From Alisma plantago-aquatica (lineage: Eukaryota; Streptophyta; Magnoliopsida; Alismatales; Alismataceae), in contig OY856410.1 in the NCBI GenBank assembly GCA_963693085.1, positions 561,213,906 through 561,277,905 of the forward strand: a stretch of DNA of 64,000 nt. The letters run 5' to 3'. The notes under the pieces are model-generated. The model saw nothing but the letters and a program-made list of their open reading frames with translations. It had not been told where the DNA came from and ran no database searches. The translations under genes and the position numbers were made by a program. This document shows, piece by piece, positions 12,601-24,406 of the stretch. The stretch's first letter is position 1. Every line of letters starts with the position of its first letter.

Positions 12601-13706
12601 TACAGATGGGGGGTTATCTACCATTTTGGCACAAAGTGTTGAGAGAATTAAAAGCAAGAAGAGAAGTCAGATATTGAGATATTATATGGAAGTCTCCATT
12701 GCTCCAAAAAATTTAAGATTTTTTTTGTTAGTAAATCATGATGCTCTAATGACTAATGCAAGCATGAATTAGAGATACTTCATTAATGATGAGTTGCAGT
12801 GCAAAATGCATGGGGATCAAGTAAGACTTGTTGCATGCTTTACGGGATTGTGTCAGAGCTAACCCTATGTGGAAGGCCATAGGGATGGAGAGAATGATCC
12901 CTAATATTTTCCATTAAAGCTACAACATGTGGTTGAAGATGAACCATACTGCAAGTAGTCAAAGACTTATATTCTTCACAGTTTCTTAATGAGTTATTTG
13001 GAAAGGATGGAATAACAAAATCTAGACAAAGACAAAATAATTTTCAGCCAAAAAATGGGTCTATTATAAATCAGACAAAAATCAATAATGATTATAATTC
13101 CATGATTTGTGTTGATCTGAAGCGGACTACCCCACCTGAATGGTGGGTCAAGATAAATTGTGATGTCTCTGTCAAGAAGACATCTGTGGCCATAGTATTC
13201 ATAGTGCTAGACACTTTAGACACCAATTAGGTGGTTGGGGAAGACTACCTTGGCGCATACAGTACAAGAAGTCATACTTATCTATATACCTAGCACTTGA
13301 TGGGCTTAGAACGCATGATGGCACCAACTGATTATTGAATTTGATGGTAAAATGGCAATGGAGGCTATTATAGCTAATAACTAGATGATGTCGGTGATGG
13401 TGGCATTGGGGGGTGTAGGATAAAGAACATGTTGATGATGGAGTGTTGGGTCCATATGGTCTTGGTTAGCCATACATAGAACATTGTTGTGAATGCTCTT
13501 GCCAAGCAACACTTGGAAACAAAGAGGGCATACTAGAAGTATGTCCTGCCACCAAGCTGTGTATATAAGTACTTAGGAATTAATTTGTACAATTTTAATT
13601 ATGTTATGAACTCTTTTGCTTCATTGAACATTTTTAATCTATTGTTGAATCCTATAGGAGGGTAATAGGCTTATAAGATTTTCCCCTGGATTTCACAAAA
13701 AAAATC
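9627..13706 (+). pseudogene. Decayed L1-type LINE with RNase H domain
   Basis: Remnant of a non-LTR retrotransposon ORF2, broken by many stops and frameshifts but with domains in the expected order. About 9990-10270: AP-endonuclease echoes VVGDLN and SSDHNPIL. About 11040-11790: reverse transcriptase, with AYDRLSW-like and GHVVSHVAFVEDII (the usual ISHLLFADD box, with one Asp lost). About 12640-12930: zinc-binding RVT region with LHALRDCVRANPMWKAIG. About 13120-13530: RNase H with PPEWWVKINCDVS, a GLE helix and a terminal VVNALAKQH. A short A tract near 13700 may be the 3' end. The 5' boundary is uncertain; it may abut the Cassandra LTR. Confidence 0.8.
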
Positions 13707-15437
13707 CCATTTAACCAATTGATTTCAAAACTAAATATATCATTCAATTAAGGTACTTAAACATTAAATTATGATATTAAGGAATATTAGAGGTTTAGTT
13801 GGATTATGGGCCATATAAGTGTCCTCCCTAAATAGTTCCCTTAGTTTTCTTATATGTAGAGATTGATCTAGTTATATCAATAGAAATGTTGTAGGTAGAG
13901 TGTAATACAACATTCTATATGACCATTTGATGACCTAATATTTGGGAAAACATATGAAATACACAAGGTATAGATGGATACACTTGTGAATACCCTTAGC
14001 ACTTAGGGTCAGACCCTTAACATGTAGTTATATTACACAATGCAAACTTTTCCTATTTCAAGAGAGAATATATAAGGATACACTTGATCATCCATAGTCT
14101 TTTATTTTAATAATCCCAGCTAGAAAATTATGTTCTAGGTATTATAGATATATGAATGTGCTTTCTAACTTATTAAGGATTTTCCCAGTAGCACCATGAG
14201 GGTAAGGTATCATGGGTGACCTATTACTCATTTAACAATGGGTCCATTAAATATCTATCCATAGATCAAGTAGGTTTGGGCTTACAATGTTCTTGACAGG
14301 CTTAGGTTAGTCTCTTTTAGACCATGCATAGTGTCAAATTAACCATCCACACCTTGGGTGTTTGTATGCTATCGAGGAGTGAGACACCCATTTGACATGC
14401 TTTACCATCCTCAAATAGAAGAAGTCACTATCCTAATTCTAGTTTCATTTTCCCTTGGTCTACAAAAAGTTTGGGAAAGGTGAAAGAGGAGGTTGGTGTG
14501 GTGGCATGGTGAAAGGTGAACAAGAAAAAGTGGCTAGGCTAGGAATAAGTGGTCTAATTTATGATCAGAGTCCACAATTTTATGATATCAACATGTTATT
14601 TGGGTGGTCCAGTATCAGGTCATGCTTGAAGACCGTAAGATATGTACATGAAGGCGGGTAATCCAATTTGAGGTCATGGTCAACCACTTTTAGTCTAGTT
14701 TGATTTCAAAATCTAGTACCATTTAATGTAGGAAAATATGGTTGGAGATGATAATACATTCTTAGAGAATCAAACAAAGGTTAAATATTCTTAATATGGA
14801 GTTAAAAAGACTTTATGTTGCAAGTATTGGCCTTAAATGTGGCTGATTTTAGAATAGATGAAGATGAATTTAGTGTTGATGTAAGAAAATTGGGTGAAGT
14901 AAATTTCTAGTATGTTCCATGCTGGTCAACTTGCAAGAAAGTCAGGCACAATTCTTGCAAACCTCCTACACAATTGAGGCTAACTTGTTATGGCCCAAAC
15001 TTATCTTGAATTTTTCTCTAAAATCAATTGATGCACGCCGATCCAACTAGAAGGTTCACCCTACTATCTCTAAATTCAGTTGATCTATTATTTTGTTAGA
15101 TGAAAAATATGTACCCTCTTAATAAATAAAATAATGGACTAAATATATAAGTTCTTAAACTTATCTTGGAATTTTACGAATTGAAACACTATCTTTAACA
15201 ACCATTATGCTACTAGGTAATGTTTCAGTCTAGTGCATGATCCTTTTGATCATATATCCATGAACCATGAGTTGGAAGTTGACTAAGAAGTAATGTCAAG
15301 ATGAATGAATGTCGTTATGTTTTAATTCAAAGGTTATATTTCAAATGTGTGAACCTAAATTGAAAAGGTCCTCCAAGAGGGTAGATGTTGTTGAGAAATA
15401 TGGGCATAGAGTATAGCACTGGAAACAAAAATTTTTG
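13707..15437. other. Unassigned AT-rich stretch
   Basis: 1.7 kb in which I recognise no gene, LTR end, TIR or repeat shared with the rest of the window. The longest open frame (14455-14661, 68 codons) has no motif. It ends abruptly where gypsy pol similarity starts. It may be old non-coding element sequence. Confidence 0.4.
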
Positions 15438-17856
15438 TGGAACTCATGAATAGAATCTTTTGACCTTTCCTTGATCAGTTCACAGTAGTCTTCATAGATG
15501 ACATCTTGATATAAAGTAGAGATGCTCAACAACATGAGCAGCACCTCCGTCAGGCTTTAGCTTTACTAAGAGAGCATAAGTTGTATGCTAAGTTTAGCAA
15601 ATGCGAGTTCTGGTTACCAAAAGTTTCTTTCCTAGGACACATAATATCTGCCTCAGGTATCCATGTTGATCCTAAGAACGTAGAATCTATCATGTAATGG
15701 GGACAGCCAAAGACACCGACAGAGATACACAGTTTCCTAGGTCTGGAAGGCTACTACAGGAGGTTCATTAAGAACTTCAGTTCTATAGCTTTACCCCTAA
15801 CCAAGTTGACCAGGAAGGAGTTTCCTTTTGTCTGGAATGACAAGTGTCAACATTCTTTCCAGATGTTGAAAGATAGGTTAACAAGTGCACTTGTGTTGGT
15901 GTTACCTGAGCAAGGAAGGGGGTACATAGTTTTCTGTGATGCATCTAAGAATGGACTAGGATGTGTGTTGATGCAGGATAATCAAGTGATTTCTTGTGCT
16001 TCTCGACATCTTAAGAAACATGAGGAGAATTATCCAACCCATGATCTAGAGCTAGCTATTGTGGTCCATGCTTTGAAGATCTAGAGACATTATCTCTACG
16101 GAGAAACATTCCAAATTTTCAAAGACCATATGAATCTAAAATATATCTTCTCAAAACATGAGTTGAACATGAGGCAATGCCGCTAGATGGAGTTAATCAA
16201 GGACTACGATTGCACAATCGATTATCATCCAGGGAAGGCTAATGTAGTGGCTGATGCACTAAGTAGAAAATCATCATCACCAGCCTTAGATAAAGCACAG
16301 TTGAATTCTTTAGTGTGCTTTAAGAGAGATATGGTTATCTCCTTGAGGCAAAACAATGTACAACTTAAAGTATCATTGTTAGTCGGGTTGTTAGCTGAGA
16401 TGCACATAAAACCTACTCAGAGACAATAGATTAAAGAAGCACAACAAGTTGATACTGTGGTTCAGCAGATCATGTCAGAGTATGGTAGAGAGAAATGGGA
16501 TGACTTTCATGAGTCAGAGGATCAGGTAGTTTGTTACCATGGTAGGATGGTAGTACGTGATGCCAATGACTTGAGGAAGTTAGTCTTGGAGGAAGCTCAT
16601 TCTTTGATGTATGCAATGCATACAGGGAGCACCAAAATGTATCATAACTTGAAGGATATGTATTGGTGGACGGGATTGGAGAAGGATGTAGCTGAGTTTG
16701 TTATGCGGTGTCCGGTGTGTCAGCAGGTTAAAGATGAACATCAAAAGCCCACAGGAACAATGCAACTTTTGCCTATACCGCAGTGGAAATGGGATCATGT
16801 GACCATGGACTTTGTGGTTGGTTTGCCTAGAACATCCAAAGGTCATGATTCTATATGGGTGATAGTTGATAGGTTGACTAAGATGACACATTTTCTTCCT
16901 GTCAAAACAACCTATGTTGCTGACCAGCTTGGACAGTTATATGTAGATGAGATAGTGTGGTTGCACGGGGTACCAGCTACTATTGTTTCTGATAGAGGTT
17001 CCCAGTTCACAAGTCATTTTTGGGAACGACTACATAAAGCTTTGGGTACGCAGTTAAGGTTTAGTACAACCTTTCCCCACAGATAGATGGACAATCTGAG
17101 AGGACCATACAAACTTTGGAGGATTTTCTTAGGGCACGTGTCCTTCAGTATGTAGGAAGTTGGGATCTACACCTGAGCTTGATAGAATTTGCATACAATA
17201 ATAGCTATCAGCACAATATTGACATGGCACCATATGAAGTATTATATGGTAGACATTGTAGATCTCCTTTATGTTGGTATGAAATAGGAGAATATCAACT
17301 TTTAGGTCCTGAGCTTGTGCAGCAGACAACTAAAAAGATTAAAGTACACCAACAATAGTTAAAGACTGCACAGGATAGATAGAAGTTGTACGCCGACAGA
17401 CGGCGAAGACCTTTAGAATTCCAAGTTGGAGATAGAGTATATCTCAAAGTCTCATCTTGGAAGGGTGTTCTTACATTTGGAAAGAAGGGGAAGTTAGCTT
17501 CTAGATTTATGGGATCTTATCCAATCATTGAATGGATCGGAAAAGTAGCCTATAAGTTGGAATTGCCACCTGAGTTGCATAAGTTGCATCCAGTGTTCCA
17601 TATCTCCATGCTGAGAAAGTGTCATCTCGACACAGAGTTAGTCCTGCAACATGTGGAGGTAGAACTAAATGATGATATATCATATGTTGAAGGACCTATG
17701 ATGATCCTTGACAAAAGAATTAAAAAGCTGAAAAAGAAAGACATATGTCTTGTAAAAGTTCTCCGACATCATCGTGGCATTAAAGAAGCTACGTGGGAAC
17801 TAGAGGAAGAGATGAGGAGGAAGTACCCTTCTCTTTTCTCTTCATGTTTTCCTTGA
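15438..17856 (+). pseudogene. Gypsy copy A: 5'-truncated pol with chromodomain
   Basis: C-terminal part of a Ty3/gypsy chromovirus polyprotein, starting inside RT at LMNRIF (matching copy B at 30940). In order: RT with FIDDILI about 15490-15512; RT thumb and RNase H with CDASKNGLG; integrase HHCC finger ending CPVCQQVK; DDE core with MDFVVGLP and SDRGSQF; GPY-like region LPPELHKLHPVFHISMLRK; and a chromodomain (ILDKR..VKVLRHHRG..ATWELEEEM) ending at 17856. Stops include TAA in IM*WG, and TAG in KI*RHY and before MELIKDY. A 1-bp loss near 17084 shifts the frame (copy B has TTTCACCC where copy A has TTTCCCC). The chromodomain guides integration to modified histones in Tekay/Del-like elements (family knowledge). 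Confidence 0.9.
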
Positions 17857-18770
17857 TGATTTTGGGGGTGAAATCCCTGTTAGGGATGGATAATTTGTAA
17901 CATCCCTGACCTGGGTTATGTGTTAACCCTAGATGTTTTACTTAAATGAGGTTGATTATATGATTTCTCTTATCTTTTGAAAACTAATTACGGCTGAAGA
18001 GGAACTTATATTTCAATTTTAGTCCTTTTTGAACAATGTTATGTAAGTTTTGGACTAAAGTGCAAATTACCCAAGTTGAGGGGTTAACTTGCAAATTTTT
18101 TATGATAAAATGTTCCTAATATATTGAAGCATCATAGGAATGAGTATGATGCAATGATATGGATTCCACAATCTTGAGCACCAAGATAAAGCTTGTTGAG
18201 CAATCTTTGTGCATTAAAACCTAGTTTTGGTGTAATGTGCAATTTACCCAAAACCTAGGGTTAAATATGCAAAATACCACTTCAAGAGGGTCCCTCATGA
18301 TTCTTGGCATCGTTTAGAGAAAATAATGTGAGAGGGGCGCCTCATTTGAACCATTTTGGAAGAGAGAGAATCTTGATATTAAAATAATCAAGATTTAAGC
18401 ATAAATGGAACTTTACTTCAATTTAATGAAAAAATAAATATGTTAATTGAAGTGCCCTTTAACCAAAAATGAGATGGTTGAAATTATATAAGTTTGGATG
18501 TCCTTATTCCTTGCAAAGGCCACGAAAATATCTAAGTGAGTGGAGAGCCCACTCACATTAGTTAATTGAAAGTAATATCCACTCAAATATGGGATATTAA
18601 TATTATATGAATTAAGGTGCTTAATTGTGTTTCCTTTAAATTGTGGATAATGAAGAATAATTAAAGTAAAAGGAGGATGCCTTCGTATGAAAGGAGTAGA
18701 AGGGGTTAAGTGGCACCAATTTGGGGAGTTGAAGGATTGCTTTTCAACTTTCTCTCTCTCTGAAAATCCT

Positions 18771-18776
18771 TATATA
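18771..18776 (+). promoter_or_regulatory. Probable TATA box of gypsy LTR-A
   Basis: TATATA in TCCTTATATACACTTC, preceded by a TCTCTCTCTC pyrimidine run and conserved in LTR-B (34275-34280) and LTR-C (minus, about 53325-53335). It lies about 875 bp into the LTR, which would leave about 3.6 kb of R-U5. Downstream AACCTGTAGGTAAG resembles a splice donor. Confidence 0.5.
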
Positions 18777-19276
18777 CACTTCAATTCCCACTCAACCAAG
18801 GACTCTTTTTCGGATTTTCTTTCACTCTTTATTTGAAAAACAACCAAGGGAGCTTTGTTCCAAAAGGAGGACGAGCCCCAACCTGTAGGTAAGCTCCAAG
18901 ATCTCCTTTCACCTTGAATTCATGGTGGAAATCACAAATCAATGCTTGATTTCTTCTTTTCTCCATGCAATCTTCAATCCTAGCCAATCCTTTTCACTCA
19001 AAAGCTTGAGGAACGAACCTTGTGGAGTTTATAAATCTTATTCCACCATTAAAGACGTGGATTTGGAGCTTTGAATCATTCTTTGAAGTCGGGTTATATA
19101 ACTTGAACCCAATTACATCATTATTCAATTCCAATTTTACAAGTTATGTTGATTTCTCCTTCTTCTTGATTAATTGCTTGTTGTAATGGATGATTCTATG
19201 TAATAAGTAGTAATGTGAACCTTAGGAACGAAGGTAGATGATGATGACATCATCTTGGACACTTTTCCCAAAATTG

Positions 19277-20215
19277 CAACTCCATTCGGTTTCCAATAAA
19301 ATTGGTCAATCGGTTTCACCAAACCGTTTGGTGACCAAACAGATTGCAAACTGTTTGAGGAATTGGGTCCAAAACCATTTGGGACAGTTGACCGTTTGGA
19401 TTGAGTTGACCATTTGGAATGAGTTAACCATTTAGATTGAGTTTATCATTTGGTTTTGAGTTTTCCGTTTGGAATGAAATGATTTCTAAACCGTTTGATG
19501 ATTAACCATCTTCAAGATCATTTGGTGTTTAGAGTTTCCAAAACCAACTGAATGGAAACGGTTTTTAAAACTGTTTGAGGTTGATGATGTCATAGTTTGA
19601 TGTTGATCCAATGCTATTTAATTGAATTAATTCCAAAGGGTTCAACACTTGAAGGTTCATTGAGTATCAAACCCTAAATCGAGTTGTTAAAGAAACCCTA
19701 ATTGAATTCCACCAATTTCAATGATGGGATTGGGTCAAACGGTCACAAGACCGTTTGACACCAAACGGTCTCAAGACTGTTTGAGGGAAAATGACCTCAA
19801 GAACGTTTGAGGTTAGGTCATGCCAAGGTTAAATGGTGAATCAATGGTTCAATTGAATAGTGATTCAATGGTTCAATTGATAGGTGGATCAATGATTGAA
19901 ACCCTGAATCGATTTAGTTGATGGAAACCCTAATTGGTCCATTCAGTTTTGAGAAGGTTTGGACCAAACGGTCTCAAGACCATTTGAGATCAAACTGTCT
20001 CAAACCGTTTGGAGATCCAAGTGGTTTCAAGAGTGATTTGTTCATATGGTTTCAATGTACTTTTGCTTAAACGGTTTCAAGGGCTAGTTTCCCAAACGGT
20101 TTCAAACCGTTTGAGATCCAATTTCATCAAGACTATTTGGGGTCTATTTTAATCAAGACCGTTTAGGGTCTAAGTGATGAAGACCGTTTGAGAATTCAAC
20201 AATTCAAACTATTTG
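19277..20215. repeat. CAAACGGT / ACCGTTTG hairpin array in LTR-A
   Basis: A run of some twenty AAACGGT-type half-sites, many arranged as 21-22-bp hairpins. Clear units: 19736-19757, 19762-19783, 19965-19986, 19991-20011 and 20094-20114 (arms CAAACGGTTT and AAACCGTTTG with one spacer base). Spacers are typically CTCAAG. Orthologous arrays lie at 44035-44945 (LTR-B) and 52010-52800 (LTR-C), with different unit numbers. Confidence 0.85.
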
Positions 20216-20359
20216 AAGGCCTAATATGATTAAAGGTCAATTAACTATTTGATTAATTAATTGAATCAAAGGTGATTATCATGATTGTACTCTTAAGGTA
20301 CTAGGGTGATTAGTACCCTTAGAGGGGATTAATTTTGGGAGTTTATGAAAGCAATGACT

Positions 20360-20600
20360 CAATACCCTATTCCAACCCTAATTCAGGGTAATGATATGTA
20401 AATCCCTAATGTAGGGTGATGTAATGTGTTTTGAAATCCTAAAACAGGGTAAAGGTATGAGAAACCCTAATTTTGGGTTATAATGTACGAAACCCTAATT
20501 TTGGGCAATATGATGATAAATCATAACCCTAATGTGGGATAATAGGATGAGTATCTCTGATTGACATGAAATGGAAACCCTAACCCTAAAAAGGTAATAG
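20360..20600. repeat. CCCTAA / AGGG hairpin array in LTR-A
   Basis: About seven degenerate units spaced 30-40 bp, each pairing CCCTAA with a nearby AGGG or TGGG (for example AACCCTAATTCAGGGT and AACCCTAATTTTGGGTT). The motif is telomere-like but not tandem. Conserved at 45104-45330 and 51610-51830. Confidence 0.75.
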
Positions 20601-20735
20601 TGGTATTACTTTGTGTTGCATGGTGCTGATATGTAAGCATTATAACTGTTATCATGAAGTACTAATCATGCAGGTATAATGAGATGAGGAGCATAGCCAG
20701 GTATGAGCTATGATGTTTCAGTTATTGTTGTTATT

Positions 20736-20740
20736 GGGCC
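20736..20740. repeat. Left target duplication of the SIRE-like element
   Basis: GGGCC; the right copy at 26900-26904 is TGGCC (one change). LTR-C, uninterrupted here, reads GGGCCTTGTGAGCC, confirming the target. Confidence 0.75.
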
Positions 20741-21272
20741 TGAAAAAACACTAGAGGGGGGTGAATAGAGTTTTAAAACAATTTTAACAATTATTTAACT
20801 CAAACAACCAACCACAAAATATTCGATAAGGGGACAAGGATTTAGAGTGGTTCCAACTTTAGCAAATACTAAAGTTGTCAATCCACTACCCGGTTGCTTA
20901 CCCAACCGGGATTTGGAAAGAATTTAATTTTATTACCTCGCAAGGACTTTACATAAAATTACAATTCTCTCCCTAAACCCTTCAAGCAGCCTTCACCTAG
21001 AAGTAAGCGCACCAACCTTGAAGCAGCCTTCACCTAGAAGTAATTGCACCAACCTTGAAGCAGCCTTCCTCCTGAAGTAGCTTCCCGTTGCAATAGCCTT
21101 CTTGAAGTAGCTTCCCGTTGCGACAGCCTTCTTGAAGTATCTTGAAGTCCACCTTCTCCTCCGAGAAGAACCTTCTCCATTCCGCAGCCTCCAACCCTAG
21201 GAGTAGCAAGGAGAATACAAAGAATAAAAGGAACAAGAAGGAAAACAGAAATTACAACTTATCCTTTTAAGC

Positions 21273-21710
21273 ACAAGGCTTGATTTGCCTATATCAAGCG
21301 TATTGATCTCCTAACCAATGAGTGTAGAAGTATAAGTGCTGTGGAAAAGAGATGCTAGCCTATAGGACACGAAATTAGAGCAATGGGAATGAATAGCCAA
21401 TGTGGGAAATGCTCTATTGCTCAAAACATATTGCCAATGAGTATTCAAGCTCAAGTGTAGCACAAGTGTAGCTTGGGTGTATTTTTTAAGGACAAGGCTT
21501 GATTTGCCTATATCAAGCGTATTGATCTCCTAACCAATGAGTGTAGAAGTGTAAGTGCTGTGGAAAAGAGATGCTAGCCTATAGGACACGAAATTAGAGC
21601 AATGGGAATGAATAGCCAATGTGGGAAATGCTCTATTGCTCAAAACAGATTGCCAATGAGTATTCAAGCTCAAGTGTAGCACAAGTGTAGCTTGGGTGTA
21701 TTTTGGTGTC
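21273..21710. repeat. 219-bp tandem duplication in the SIRE-like 3' LTR
   Basis: Two near-identical blocks, 21273-21491 and 21492-21710, both beginning ACAAGGCTTGATTTGCC and ending at a GTGTATTTT run. Only one copy exists in the 5' LTR, so the duplication arose during the last replication cycle or after insertion. Confidence 0.9.
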
Positions 21711-21868
21711 CTATGGCTTGTCCTATTTATAGGAATGACCTATGAATGCTTAAGGACATTGTAGACACTTTCTAGGGGGTTCTAAGTGCTTAACTATCCG
21801 TTATTTGTCCACTAATTGTATTTGCAACGACTAGTTAATTGACCCTGAAAAGTGCAGACAGAACTTTT

Positions 21869-22098
21869 CTCGGTCGAAGATTTTTCGACCGAGAGTCCTT
21901 CTCGGTCGAAGATTTGTCGACCGAGGGACCTCCTAGAGCAAGTGTTTTCAACATTCATTTCCAACTCCCAACCACTTTGTCTGCTGGGTCTAACAGCTAG
22001 TAGGGTCTATTCTCGATCGAAGATTTTGTCGACCGAGAGTTTCTCGGTCGAAGTTTTTGTCGACCGATATTTTCTCGATCGACGATTTGTCGACCGAG
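21869..22098. repeat. CTCGGTCGA..TCGACCGAG hairpin array (3' LTR)
   Basis: Five hairpins with 8-9-bp arms and 6-9-base loops at 21869-21893, 21901-21925, 22012-22037, 22043-22067 and 22074-22098. Arms are CTCGGTCGA or CTCGATCGA with TCGACCGAG; loops are AGATTTG-like. The frame at 21852-22109 only reads through this array. Confidence 0.9.
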
Positions 22099-22433
22099 AA
22101 TATTACTGACTCAATGTATTCATTTACTAAGTGTGTGTATCAATGTGCAATTGTGATACTATCTTGGGGAATGGCCTATCTAAGTGTTGTGAGTGGATAG
22201 GGAAGATCTAAACGCTTGATTTACATGATATCTAATTACTTGTACATTATATACTTGTACAAGCTTTTACATTTGATTACAATCATGAAAATAAAGCGAT
22301 TTTATCAAATTGTTCTTCCAAGTCTTTGTTATCCACCACCTGAAATACTCAAATAGCACGCTAAAACCACAAGAATGAAATGTTTGTCATTATCAAAACA
22401 AAGGGATTAACATAATGTCCAATTTAGACAACA

Positions 22434-22446
22434 ATCTCCCCCTTTT
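22434..22446 (-). promoter_or_regulatory. Polypurine tract of the SIRE-like element
   Basis: Minus-strand AAAAGGGGGAGAT directly before the 3' LTR start. Similar AAGGGGGAG tracts recur at about 22609, 22662, 22685 and 23071, a pattern seen near the 3' ends of SIRE-type elements. Confidence 0.75.
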
Positions 22447-24406
22447 TGAAGATGACAAACATTTCCTAAATATAAAATAAGGAAATATAAATCATATGAG
22501 TTTCATACCTGAAGTTTACCTTTTGTATCCAATCTTGTGTTTGCAAGTGGGTGCTGGCTGAGATATTATGATACTCATTTTATTTTATGTTTTTGATTTT
22601 ATATTATTTCTCCCCCTTTGTCATTTCAAAAAGATATCCAAGTTTAATATTTTATATTTCTTCTCCCCCTTAATTTTATACTATGCTCCCCCTTAGATAG
22701 ATATTCTATTAGGAACATGGATTTAATATCATTTTTGTCTAATTTAGCCACAATTTGTTTCTCAATCATTTGCAAAGGATGTTAAGCCTTGAAATGATAT
22801 GAGATCCTGTTAGGTTCATGGCATATGTATTGATTTCTCATCTATTTTGCAAGGGATGTTAAGCCCTGAAAATGAAATGAGAGTCCTTTAATCTCAGAGT
22901 TCATGAAAAAATGTCTCTAACCAAATGCAAGGGATGTTAATCCTGATTTGTTTAGAGAGTTCCGTATATCATTTTTATGAAATTCATAGATGTCTTCATA
23001 ACCACGAGTAAAAATACTAAGGTCATAACAAGCTTCAAAATCTTTTTAATCAGATAATCAAATTTGTTTGTATGAGCTCCCCCTTAATCTTACCATTAAA
23101 GCAATTTAAAGCTTCTAAGGTCACAGATGATTTTAAATTTTGATTTTGACCTTTATCAAAAGTATACTAAGATTAAGTACAATAAAATGATATCCGAATA
23201 AGCATTTTGTCAAAGCTTATTTTAGGTCGTCCTTGACTACGACCATAGCGCCCCTTGGCTAAATTTTATTTCAACCAAGAGGCAGAATCTGCAGATTTCA
23301 CATGTGAAGTATAAATTTTGCAGGTACCTTAAAGAGATATCAATTAAATTACTTTGAATAAAACCTTTTATGAATGATGTCCTTTTTACTATGAGTGCAT
23401 AAATCAAGTCCTATTTCTGTTCATATTAATCATGTGATTCTTCATGAAAAGACATATATCCTTGAAGGCATGAATGATATCGCAATTTCTTATAGATACC
23501 AATTGAGAAATTCTTTATTTTATGTTTTGCAAACCTTAAAGTTCTTTTTCTAAGAAACAAATCACCAATGAATCATTTTTCTTGCCTATGTCTCATCAAG
23601 GATCCATGCAATAATCATTATCTATTTGTTCTATGTAACATAGCATCATCTTTATGAGCTGAATGATAAAGTAGTGAAAGCATATCCATGATGTAATAAT
23701 AGAACAATAAAGTGATAATTTCATGAAATACAGTGATTGTGATCATTTAAACTAAATGGCATAACACATGATTTCTATATAGATAGACCAGGAGATGCTT
23801 TTATTAGAAAATAGTGATTTCTAAACATGATTTTCAGTTTTACCTTATTTAGAGGATCAATCGAAATGATATCATTTATTTTCAAAATTGATCTTCAACT
23901 TGTTTTGCATGTAAAACAGTCATTAACAGCAAATAGATAGCCACTTGATCAATCAAATTAGTCAGCAATTTTACTGCAGACTGAAATCAGTGACCTGTTC
24001 GGTCGAAGATTTCTCGACCGAGTGACAGCTCGGTCAAAGATTTCTCGACCGACAAGGTTTCTGTATTGTTTTTAGAACTGTTAATTGCTTCCAAAAAAAA
24101 CATAGACTATATTTAATTCAATTATGCAATTTAAAAATCATTTTTAGTTGAGATAAACATAGAAATATCAAAGTAACGTTTAGATCAAATCTCAACTAGT
24201 CATATTCAAATCTTTAAGTTTTAAGGACATTAATTTAGATAAATTTTCAAAGATGTGTCTCTGCGGGTTTGTTTAAGATTGTATATTTTCAAGTTAGAAA
24301 TTTTAATTACTTGAATCATTTTGTTATCTCTTTATGTTAAGTTGAGATAGACATAAAGATATGCAATTTAAAGTTTTTGGTCATATCTCAACTTAGTCTA
24401 ATCAAT
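22447..24406 (-). other. Non-coding internal region of the SIRE-like element
   Basis: 2 kb of AT-rich sequence where pol should be; no pol motif in any frame. It holds three loose copies of GCAAGGGATGTTAAGCC at about 22771, 22847 and 22924, and two more hairpins of the LTR type at 23999-24022 and 24029-24052. Confidence 0.7.

Larger units (their letters stand above)
20741..22433 (-). repeat. 3' LTR of the SIRE-like element (with 219-bp duplication)
   Basis: 1693 bp, against 1474 bp for the other LTR. Sense strand runs TGTTGTCTAAATTGGAC to GTGTTTTTTCA. The extra 219 bp is a tandem copy of the block from about 21273 (repeated from 21492). TATA box CTATAAATAG on the minus strand at 21732-21723. 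Confidence 0.9.

Noticed and set aside
12584..12772. Independent small gene
   Set aside because: Its residues (SIAPKNLRFFLLVNHDALMT) fit the LINE ORF2 segment before the RVT zinc region.
15341..15544. Minus-strand 67-codon frame
   Set aside because: Spans the junction of unassigned sequence and gypsy RT, antisense to pol.
20360..20600. Interstitial telomere repeat
   Set aside because: CCCTAA units are dispersed and paired with inverted halves, not tandem, and are a fixed part of the LTR.
21869..22098. CRISPR-like repeat array
   Set aside because: Units are palindromes with no uniform spacers, in a plant LTR; no cas genes.
21852..22109. Small protein frame over the SIRE-like LTR
   Set aside because: Reads through the hairpin array; the matching frame in the other LTR differs in length and start. 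No domain.
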